20,000 bases of DNA from Prorocentrum cordatum (Eukaryota; Sar; Dinophyceae; Prorocentrales; Prorocentraceae): positions 1 through 20,000 of the forward strand of contig CAUYUJ010022412.1 of the NCBI GenBank assembly GCA_963575745.1. Direction: 5' to 3'. Numbering within the stretch: position 1 is the stretch's first letter; each line of letters begins with the position of its first letter. The position numbers were made by a program, and so were the translations under genes. The notes beneath the pieces were generated by a model, which saw only the letters and a list, made by a program, of their open reading frames with translations, made no database searches and was not told the origin of the DNA. Positions 1-7,496 of this stretch are shown here, piece after piece.

Positions 1-36
1 CCCAGTATCCCACACCTCCTCCTCTTAACTCTCTCT

Positions 37-106
37 TTCTCTCTCTCTATCTCTCGTGCTCCCCCCCTCTCTCTCTCTCGCTCTCTCCCCATCTGCCTCT
101 TTTTTG

Positions 107-143
<37 letters not shown>

Positions 144-146
144 CCT

Positions 147-178
<32 letters not shown>
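37..178. repeat. CT dinucleotide microsatellite
   Basis: Nearly uninterrupted CT/TC with a few C-run and T-run breaks. The purest stretches are about 111-140 and 151-178. The bases before it (1-36) are also pyrimidine-rich. No coding signal. Confidence 0.95.
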
Positions 179-181
<3 letters not shown>

Positions 182-703
182 TGTCCCTATGCCGCTCAAT
201 GATCGGCTCTATTGATATCCATCTAAGTATCCCATGCATTGGATGTCCGTGTCCACCCTCTTCATATGCACGTTCTCCATATCGTTGTTTCTCTGCTTCG
301 CTCCCTCATGTCACTGCACTGGCTTGTTCAACGCAGCAGGGGGCGATAGGGGGACGAGGTGGTTGAGGCAAGGTGGGTTCAGGGCATTTCGTGCGTCGGG
401 CTCGCTGCCAACAGACGCAGCAATACATGCATCGATCGAGCGCGAAGCACGCTGGACATTGAATTCTGGACAAGGCGCGCAATGCATTCGTGCATGCGAC
501 ATACCCCGTGTTGAGTGCGCGCGTTGGCCGCGTGGCATGACGAGTTGTGGTTGCACGTGTGGGCGCGCGCACTCGTTGCGTGCGTGCGCGCGTGCTTTCA
601 TGTGGCGCATGCGTATACACATGCGTGTTGTCATTGCTGTCACCGCTGGCGTCCACGTCTGTCGTGCCGCCACCGTCGCCATTCTAAAAGCCGTTGGATC
701 AAG
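179..703. other. Non-coding 3' flank of gene A with alternating purine/pyrimidine tract
   Basis: Overlapping open frames of 60-157 codons exist on both strands, but none shows a domain, biased codon use or low-complexity signature typical of the genes further right. From about 481 to 630 the sequence is dominated by CG, CA/TG and GC steps, for example GGGCGCGCGCAC and GTGCGTGCGCGCGTGC, so it is prone to Z-DNA. The segment lies downstream of the minus-strand gene at 704-1729. Confidence 0.6.
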
Positions 704-1729
704 CTAGCGAGGATACGACATGTGGAATGAAAAGCGCATCCTGAACTGAAATATGTTGTCCCTCGTCGCGTTACACAAAGGACACGGACAGGTTGCGCTC
801 GACCATGTGGGCACGCTCATTTGTACAGCAACAGCTTCCCAGTCAGCCATGATCTGCGTTATTGCGGCTCGGAAGCCGAGTGGTTCTCCCGCTACAGCAG
901 CTCTGTTGTCACCATCGGCCCAGGGCTGGCCGTCCATGTCTGTCCCAGGGTACACGCCTGATGACAGGACTTTGATGCACCAGTGAACAAAGGCGAATAC
1001 ACGGTGCCAAGTGCAGTGACCACGGCATCCCAGGACCCGCCAGACTTTAGGACTGGACCCACGGCATCCGCACTTGCACGCAAGTTGCTTGCGGATAATC
1101 AACCCTGGGTGGCGGCGCCCTGTGAGTAAGTTCGCGAAGCTAATGACAAGTGTCGCCCTCTGCCTGCCCGCTGAGGACTGGCCACCGTATCGAGCTGCGT
1201 CGATGAAGACCCCGACTGGAATGACCAAGGTCCCCGCTGGGGACTCCCGAACAACTGTGTGGTCTGTGTAAGCAGGGGGCCACGTCTGACTCCCGATCCG
1301 TTTCCGCATGTCTCGCTCAGTCGAGGGGTCAGCGAATATTTCATGTTTCAAGAGGTCGTAATACGGCCGTACTTCCAGCTCGAGGTCCCATCTCATCTTT
1401 GTTTTCGTGCTCTGGCCGGGCACGCTCAGCGTCATCCCTGGCACCCCCGAGATACCAAGCTTATCCAATTGTCGGTCAATCTTTTTCTGGTAGTTTCCAG
1501 TTGGAAGGTTGGGCTCGAGCTTCCAGTCTGCGATGGGTGACACCGCCCCTGCCTCGCACATGTTATAGGCTAGAGTGCACAGCTGGGTCGCATGCAACTG
1601 ACCATTGGCATACATGGCCAATAACTGTTCGTACAACCGCTGGCCCGCTTCTATGGTGCTCTGTTCTTTTCTGCATGAGTCTTCGGGGAACGCGTGGACC
1701 CGCCGTCGTTTGGACTCCATTGTTGCCAT
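704..1729 (-). CDS. Gene A: Cys-rich protein resembling a multi-copy dinoflagellate family, probably 3'-truncated
   Basis: One open frame of 341 codons starts at an ATG (a second in-frame ATG is three codons on). The N-terminal ~130 residues are mixed and soluble-looking. Two Cys groups follow: Cys218/220/222 with Cys235, Cys239 and Cys251, then a CPCPLC box at 314-319 followed by NATRDN. Between them lie a PGTDMDGQPW segment (261-270) and an AGEPLGFRAAITQI stretch. From memory, this order (CxCxC, a YP..DG..W block, then Cys-pair plus N/R-D/E) resembles a large unassigned dinoflagellate family whose members usually continue well beyond the last Cys box. Here only about 20 unremarkable residues follow, so the copy is either truncated or spliced to an exon I cannot see. 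The spacing of Cys suggests metal binding, but that is inference. No signal peptide or membrane segment is visible. A T-tract/AG site lies 21 bases upstream. Confidence 0.7.
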   Translation of the reverse strand: MATMESKRRRVHAFPEDSCRKEQSTIEAGQRLYEQLLAMYANGQLHATQLCTLAYNMCEAGAVSPIADWKLEPNLPTGNYQKKIDRQLDKLGISGVPGMTLSVPGQSTKTKMRWDLELEVRPYYDLLKHEIFADPSTERDMRKRIGSQTWPPAYTDHTVVRESPAGTLVIPVGVFIDAARYGGQSSAGRQRATLVISFANLLTGRRHPGLIIRKQLACKCGCRGSSPKVWRVLGCRGHCTWHRVFAFVHWCIKVLSSGVYPGTDMDGQPWADGDNRAAVAGEPLGFRAAITQIMADWEAVAVQMSVPTWSSATCPCPLCNATRDNIFQFRMRFSFHMSYPR

Positions 1730-1749
1730 GCGAGTTCGGATCTACATTG

Positions 1750-1774
1750 ACTGTATGTGCGCCCAAAAAAAAAA
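1750..1774 (-). promoter_or_regulatory. Candidate trans-splice acceptor of gene A
   Basis: On the minus strand a ten-T run (1774-1765) is followed by GGGCGCACATACAG, ending in AG at 1752-1751. This leaves a 21-base leader before the ATG at 1729. Dinoflagellate mRNAs commonly receive a spliced leader at such sites. The use of this site is inferred. Confidence 0.4.
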
Positions 1775-1784
1775 CTCGACTGAC

Positions 1785-1865
1785 ATGGCTGCCATCCGCC
1801 ACCATCGTCGCCACCGTCGCCGTCATCGCCGTCGTCCTCGTCGCTACCGTCGCTCTGTCATCCTT
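1785..1865. repeat. Degenerate GTC/ATC triplet repeat
   Basis: A short run of GTC, GCC and ATC triplets (for example ACCGTCGCCGTCATCGCC) just upstream of gene A. It is interrupted and shows no stable frame preference. Confidence 0.7.
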
Positions 1866-2331
1866 CCTCCTGCTCACAACCTCGTGTTGCGCCCCGCAGC
1901 TCCCCGCTCGATCCCCGTGCAGAGAGCCGACGGGGGTGTTGTTGTTCATTTCCATCCTCCTCCTCACACGCTCTCTCCGCATTCTATCGGTGAGTTTCGC
2001 CCCATTTGATGTAATCGTGCGCCTCATCGCCCTCCCCCTCATCATCACCCCCTCCCCTCGCGCCCACTCCTCCTGCCTCCTCCTATCCTCCTGCCTCCTG
2101 CCTCCTAACAGTGCGCCTCCTCAGCATGCTTCCCTGCTCATCTGCCATCGCGCCTTCGCGCTCTGCAAAGATAGAGTGGGCACATTTCCAACTGGCACGA
2201 TACCCTGCAATCGCAGGGGGCATTTGAATCAAAGCTTGCCTGACAGCATCTGGCAGAGTGAGCGCTTCCCCGCAGCGATCAAGACTGGTAAATGACAGCG
2301 CCCGGGGCCGAACCGAAAGGAATTTCCCGAG
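1866..2331. other. Pyrimidine-rich intergenic sequence
   Basis: Lies between the upstream side of gene A and the 3' side of gene B. The plus strand is rich in CCT/CTCC up to about 2110 (several CCTCCTGCCTCC words), then becomes mixed. Open frames that cross it are Pro/Ser-rich products of the pyrimidine bias. I see no gene. Confidence 0.55.
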
Positions 2332-2453
2332 GGTCATCGAAAGTCATCGAAGGATCCGCGATCGGTCATCGATGACGCGTGCGTTTTGTGTATATATATA
2401 TAGGTTTTCATTGCAACGTCATCGATCGAGATCCGCGATGGATCATCGATCGG
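2332..2453. repeat. Cluster of TCATCGAT-type words with one direct repeat
   Basis: Two copies of a ~32-base block with the order GTCATCGA, ATCCGCGAT, TCATCGAT occupy 2343-2374 and 2418-2450. A TATATATATATA tract (about 2391-2402) lies between them. The same ATCGATGA vocabulary recurs at 9391-9628. Confidence 0.75.
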
Positions 2454-2916
2454 CCCGGCGCCGGGGGGGGGCGAAAATCCAGTCCAGGGGCGTTGCGGCA
2501 GCTAGCTGCCTGCCAACGGAAGGTGCAGTACGTCCCGCCGCTGCGGAGGGGGTGAATGCGACGTACGTTGCAGCTGCGCTCACACCACCCTTCACGACAA
2601 GTGTTTCGCACCAGTCACGCCTGACAACGCGGATGCAACATTCGCGCGGCATTCACCCACTCCTAGCACAGCCGAGCCTGACAATCTGGCTTACATGTGA
2701 GGGCACAGCGCAGTCTTTCTCAAATTATTGACCGATGCGAGGCTCTATATGTTATTTCCAGCAACACTCCAATGAACCCGACTCGTCTAAATGCGAGCTC
2801 GAGTCGATCAAAAGTGGAGGGGCTGACCTGAACATGTATGCCCCAGCCTCGCAGGGTCACCCCATGCACGCGCGCTGTGCCTCGCGCCAGAGTTGTCATC
2901 ATATATCATATCGATC
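2454..2916. other. Intergenic sequence 3' of gene B
   Basis: Mixed-composition sequence with no supportable gene. It contains a perfect palindrome GGCAGCTAGCTGCC (2497-2510) inside a longer imperfect hairpin (2491-2518), and an ACGTACGT step at about 2560. It should hold the 3' UTR of gene B, whose stop is at 2917-2919. Confidence 0.5.
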
Positions 2917-5506
2917 CTACTTCCTCATCCTCTTGGCCTTCGGGGGGTCGGCTGCACCCGCTGCCCCAGCGGCCCTCTTGCCCTGCTTGACGGGTTTCGC
3001 TGACTGGCGCCTGTGGATCCTATCGTTGGCCTCCAGGATGCCCTGGACCTCGGCCGCGAGAAGGTCCACGCTGGTCTGCGGCGCCGAGGCGGGCGAAGGG
3101 CGGGCCAGGGCGGGCGCGAGGAAGGATGGGGGGGTCGAGGAGGGGGGGGGGATGTGGAGAAGGAGGAGGGGGAGGAAAGAGGAGGAGGAGATGGGGCGGG
3201 TGGAGCAGGAGCAGGAGCAGGAGGAGGAGGAGGAGTAGGAGGGGGGGGGGAGGTGAGAGGGAGAGGAAGAGGAGGAGGAGGAGGAGGAGGATGAGGAGGA
3301 GGACGAGGAGGAGGAAGAGGAGGAGATGGAGGTAGGGAGGAGGAGGAGGAGGAGGAGGCAGGAGGAGGAGGAGCTGAAGCCGATGCCTGCTCGTTGGCGA
3401 TCTTCTCCGCGCCCGCGATGATGTCCGAGGTCCCCACCTTGGCGATCACCTGGGAGGAGGCGGGCAAGGCAGAATACGATGCGGGATTTGAGGGGGACCC
3501 ATGGAGAAGTTGGCAGGCGACTGGAAGATGACTGGAAGGGTAGCCGTGGGGGGGGGGAAGGCGTCGCGGGGATCAGGACAGGCAGCAGCTCCTGCAGCTC
3601 CTTCAGGCCCCCCCCCCCCCAGGGCCCAGTCCCAGCCAGGACCAGGCACCCGCCAGGCCTCCCCCCAGGGCCCCCCCCCCAGGCCCCAGGAGGCGACGGG
3701 ACTCGTCGGTGGAGGGGTTCTTGAGGGCGTTCTGGAGGGCAGATAGTGGAGGGGGGGGGGCGGACGGAGGAGGAGGGGGAGGAGGAGGAGGAGGAGGAGG
3801 AGGAGCAGCAGCAGCAGCAGCAGGATGAGGACGACACGGATATAGGAGGAGAGTGGAGAGGAGGAGGAGGAGGAGGAGGCGGATGAGGAGGAGGAGGAGG
3901 AGGAGGAGGAGCGGGCTGAACAGGAAACAAAAAGACGAGGGAGAGCGGACGGATGCGGAGGATGAGGAGGATAAGGAGAAGGAGGAGGAAGAGGCGGGGG
4001 AGGAGCAAGCCTGCGCGTCCTTCATGCCGCTCATGATGCACATGCCGAGGGGCACTTTCTTGAGGGCCAACTCCAAGGACTTGGACTTCTTCTCGAGCTT
4101 CCCCTTCACCTCGTTCGTGTTGGCCCACGCCCGCTCCCCGTCGGCGTTGGTCTTGATGGTCTCAGCGATCGAAATAGCTGCTGAAATCGCCGACTGGGCC
4201 GATGCGATCAACTTCTTCGCGGACTTCATGGCCTCGACCTGGGGCACGGGCGTCTTCGGCAGCCTCGGAGGTTTGGGCGCCGCATCACCGCCATCGCCAC
4301 CGCTGCCACCAGCGGGGCCGTCGCCCAGCGCCTTCGTATTGTCATGCTTCGCCTGCTTCGAAACCGTGGCCCAAGTCTCGGTGAACTTCTCGCGCCAGCC
4401 AATCTCGAAGTACATGAACTTCGTGGCCCCGTTCATGGGGTCGACCTGGCAATATGGGTATCCCATCTCCACGCATCTGGCGGCGTGGCGCCAGACGTTG
4501 GCGAGGGCCCCCTTGTCTTTGTGTCCTGTGGGCCCGCCTTCTTCCCAGCGCATGCGCAACAGCGTCATGAGCTTGCCCGACTTCAGCCACGACTCCTCGT
4601 GCTGCTGGCGGTGCTCCTTGTATTTCTCAGCGATGCCCTGGTACTGCTTCTGCAGCCACGCGTTCTTGTACGCCACGGGGTCCTTGCTCTTCTCGAACTG
4701 CGCCTTCAGCAGCTTGTCGGCGTCGTGCTCCCTCTGGAATCGGTTGCCGATGGCGGTGCGCATCTTGAACATGCAGCCATGCCCGTCGTACCTCTCCACG
4801 GCGTCCAAGATCTCGGCGTCGCCCTTCTTGCCCCGCACGCCCCTGAGCGACGTGACGTCAAGTCCCGCGGAGCACGCGCCGATGCCGTCCCCGCGACCGC
4901 CGTCCTCTGGCTTGCTGCAGTTGGCGATGTTGTTCGCGACCTTCATGTTGATGGACGTCAGGGCGGCCTGGAAGGCGGACGGCTTCGACAACTTCAGCTT
5001 GCTGGGCGTGTTCCTCGGAGAATGCCCGGGGGAGGGGCGACTGATCAAACGCTGATGGGGAGGCGGAATGATGAGTTGGGGGAGGGCGAGGAGCAGGAGG
5101 AGGAGGAGCCGAGTGGAGAAGACGCGGAGGAGGAGGGGGACGAGGCGGAGGAGGAGGAGAAGGAGGAAAAGGAGCGGGATGAGCAGGAAGGAGAGGGATG
5201 GCGATGATGATGATGATGATGATGATGGTGATGTTGATGATGTTGATGCCGATGATGATGATGCTGATGATGATGATGCTGATGATGATGATGATGATGA
5301 TGCTGCTGATGATGATGATGATGATGATGATGATAAGGAGGAGGAGGAGGAGATAGTAAACGAGCAACGTTTACCCCCTTAAGCTTGTTGAACGCCAGAA
5401 ACTTGGTAGCGGGCAGGGGCGCCGCATCCCGCTACGGCCTCGCTAAACCATATTCCCATCCGAGACCCGACGGTTGGGGAGGGGAGAAGGACAACGACGA
5501 CAACGA

Positions 5507-5561
<55 letters not shown>

Positions 5562-6856
5562 CAGCGGTCCTCTCCGCATCAGCGTTCGCCGTCGGCTTCG
5601 GCGTGCGCGGGCCGCTCGACACGACCGACCTGCCGCAGTCGGACGCCTCTGCCTGCGCCTCGTACGTGCGAGCACGGGCTCGGCGCCTCCTGCGCTTGGC
5701 GGCCTTTCCGCTCAACTCGGGCCCCCCAGGCGCCTCGCTGCTCGGCGAAACTTCTGGTGGAGGCACCCCTGGCAAGCCGCTGGTCTGGCGGCCCTCGCCT
5801 GCCTCGCCGTCGGGCGCGGACTCGCCCAGGCAAGGGGTGTCGGGTGGCGAGCGCCCAGTCTTGATCGTGAACAGCTCGGTCAAGCGCCTCAACCGACCCT
5901 GCTCGTCGCCCTCCTTGGCGGCCTGCAGGATCACGTCGAGCGTGGCGCTGTCAATGAACGGCGTCCCAGCACTAACTGCCTTGGTCGTCAGCGAGGGGCC
6001 CGCCGCTCCAGAGACCGCCGCCGCGGCGTTGCCCGAGCCGACCTGGCTCGCAGCACCGTCAGAGATCTGATCGCCAGCTGGCGACGCCTCGGCGGCTTCG
6101 CCGAGCGACGCCGCGGCGTCGGCGGCGGCGGACGGGAGCGCCAACCAGGGCCCGCTGCTGCGAGGCGCCTCCACGCTGCCGCCTCGACAGGAGGGGGGGG
6201 GGGCGAGCAAGCTTTTGCATTGCGTCGTTTACTGCTCGTTTCTTGGAACGGGGCCCCGCGACCACGGTGCATTTCCATGGTGTGGTGAGGGGTGGGGGGG
6301 GCGATGGGGCACCCAACGCAACTTTCCAGGGTTGCAATTGTGAAATTGAAAAATCCACCCCCCTCTTCGATTGATCAGGGCGGAGGGTAGGAGGCAGAGA
6401 TCTAGGGATGCGGAGGGGGGGAGGGTAGGAGAAGGAACTGGAGAGGGAAGGGGGGAGAGGATGATGAGGCCTGGGGGAGTAGGATGATGAGGATGAGGAT
6501 GATACTTTGGAGGAGGAGGGAGGAGGAGGAGGAGTAGGAGGAGGAGGCGGACTGAGATGAGGATGAGGAGAATGAGGGGGATGAGCAGAACGTTGGGACC
6601 AAGGAGGAGGAAGAGGAGGAGAGAGGATGATAAGGAGGAGGGGTATGATGATACGCCAAGCGAGGGCCAGCAGGGAGGGCGTGGCCATCGCCCCGAGAGG
6701 AAGGGGAGACAACGGGAGAGGACGCTAGCCTTCCGTCTGCTGCGACCCGCCGAGGCTGCCAAAGTGCCCGGGTGGCATCTGCGAGCCCGTCAACTCCGTC
6801 TCTGGCTCGGTGGGGGCGTCGGACTCCACTGCAATCACAGGGGCGGTGAGCGACAT
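2917..6856 (-). CDS. Gene B: multi-exon conserved protein of unknown function
   Basis: Exon model inferred from coding character and phase: exon 1 6856-6730 (ATG), exon 2 6182-5630, exon 3 5001-4011, exon 4 starts 3731 (3' end unresolved), a later exon 3449-3387, and the last exon 3075-2917 (TAG). Exons 1-3 join without a frame break (phases 1, 2, 0) to give exactly 557 codons. The 63-base exon and the last exon (52 aa) also join in phase 0. Visible parts: an acidic, Pro/Thr-rich N-terminus; a helical stretch around residues 123-150; a basic run KRRRRRAR (205-212) that could be a nuclear signal; a long charged region (280-445) rich in Trp, Lys and Glu; a Gly/Pro linker (456-480); an Ala/Ser/Lys helical region (484-545); and a basic C-terminus (PKAKRMRK). 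Introns start GC, GT, GC and GC and carry triplet arrays. I do not recognise the family. The segment between 3731 and 3450 may hide one more small exon. Confidence 0.65.
3076..3386 (-). other. Gene B last intron (GC-AG) filled with GGA/TCC triplets
   Basis: The donor is CAG|GC at 3387/3386 and the acceptor is CCGCAG at 3078-3076. Most of the body (about 3120-3370) is GGA-rich on the plus strand, so the pre-mRNA strand is a polypyrimidine tract. Both sides join in phase 0. Very long Ser/Pro-rich frames crossing it come from the triplet bias. Confidence 0.6.
3603..3690 (-). other. Dense G-runs on the transcribed-sense strand of gene B
   Basis: The plus strand has several C-runs of 6-10 or more bases separated by AGGG and AGG steps. 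Gene B pre-mRNA would therefore carry several G-runs close together, a G-quadruplex-type pattern. It lies in the stretch where the exon 4 donor could not be resolved. Confidence 0.6.
3732..4010 (-). other. Gene B intron 3 (GC-AG) filled with GGA/TCC and GCA triplets
   Basis: The donor is CAG|GCTTGC at 4011/4010 and the acceptor is TGCCCTCCAG at 3733-3732, both in phase 0. The body is GGA-rich on the plus strand with a short GCA run (3805-3822). Coding character stops abruptly at 4011 and resumes at 3731. Confidence 0.6.
5002..5629 (-). other. Gene B intron 2 (GT-AG) with three triplet arrays
   Basis: The donor is GCGGCAG|GTCGG (intron starts 5629) and the acceptor is ACGCCCAG (5003-5002), both in phase 2. 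The intron carries a pure GAC array of about 18 units (5508-5561), an interrupted GAT array (5203-5334) and a GGA-rich tract (5090-5200), in plus-strand terms. Exon coding character is clear on both sides. The junction is inferred from phase. Confidence 0.55.
6183..6729 (-). other. Gene B intron 1 (GC-AG)
   Basis: The donor is GGAAG|GCTAGC (6730/6729). The acceptor is a C-tract followed by TCCTGTCGAG (6184-6183). Both are phase 1, giving a split Gly codon. The body includes a GGA/ATG-rich stretch (about 6405-6650). An in-frame TAG directly after the donor means exon 1 cannot read through, which supports splicing here. Confidence 0.55.
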
Positions 6857-6890
6857 GAAGTACAGCGGGGCAGGTAGCAAGCTAAATCAG
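6857..6890 (-). promoter_or_regulatory. Candidate trans-splice acceptor and short leader of gene B
   Basis: On the minus strand CGTTCTTCCTGATTTAG ends with AG at 6883-6882, leaving a 25-base leader before the ATG at 6856. A second TTTCAG lies slightly further upstream (about 6918-6913). Use for spliced-leader addition is inferred from dinoflagellate biology. Confidence 0.35.
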
Positions 6891-7496
6891 GAAGAACGAT
6901 GGGCGATGGGATCTGAAACCAACAGTCGTGCCGAAATTGCTTTGTCATTCGACGTGTTGGAGCACGTTTCGACGCAATGGTTTCGCCTGCGGACCCGATT
7001 ATGTTTTGAAACAAGGACCGAGGGGACATTCTAATTGATTAAGTGTTCAACTGTTTCCCAATCTCAGTCAGCCGAGCCGAAGGCCCCTGGAAAGCGGGTC
7101 GAGGGCCTGGGGGTGTCAGCGGCCCCAGGTCCGTGGAGAGCAGGTCGGTACATGTCAGGGGTGAGTGACAAGCGGGGCGATGGGCTACAATGGGCGGAAT
7201 AGGGGGGGGGGCTGGCCAGAGGTCCCAGGGTCAGGGCCATCGAGCCCACGCCGCGCCATAGCAAACAATATCTGCTACGTTGGTCGGGAGGGTGGTGTTT
7301 GCGGCTGCTCCCCCTCGCCGCAAATACTCCAAAACGTCTTAGGGGGATGAGATCAGTGTGAGGGGTGTGCCATCGCGTCCCCCATCTTTGAATCGGCACG
7401 GGCAGGGTGTGTGCGCGTTTTTTTTCTGTTTTGCGTGGGCGACCCCAAGCAGTAACATCCGTCGGAAGCCCATTTGCTCAGACGCTCGACTGCTTC
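6891..7496. other. Intergenic region between genes C and B
   Basis: About 600 bases of mixed sequence with no repeat array and no convincing open frame. It should contain the 3' UTR of gene C and the promoter or processing signals of gene B, if each has its own. I see no tRNA, promoter box or terminator I could defend. Confidence 0.45.

Noticed and set aside
234-707. 157-codon plus-strand frame with a hydrophobic N-terminus
   Set aside because: The N-terminus loosely resembles a signal peptide, but the remainder has no biased codon use or domain, and similar-sized frames lie on the opposite strand. Likely chance in GC-rich DNA.
2258-2731. 157-codon plus-strand frame
   Set aside because: Crosses the ATCGAT cluster and a TATATA tract, shows no ordered composition, and has no splice or leader signal.
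2917-4128. 403-codon minus-strand frame read as one exon
   Set aside because: Ser- and Pro-rich triplet translation fills most of it. Only the last 52 codons are used, as the final exon of gene B.
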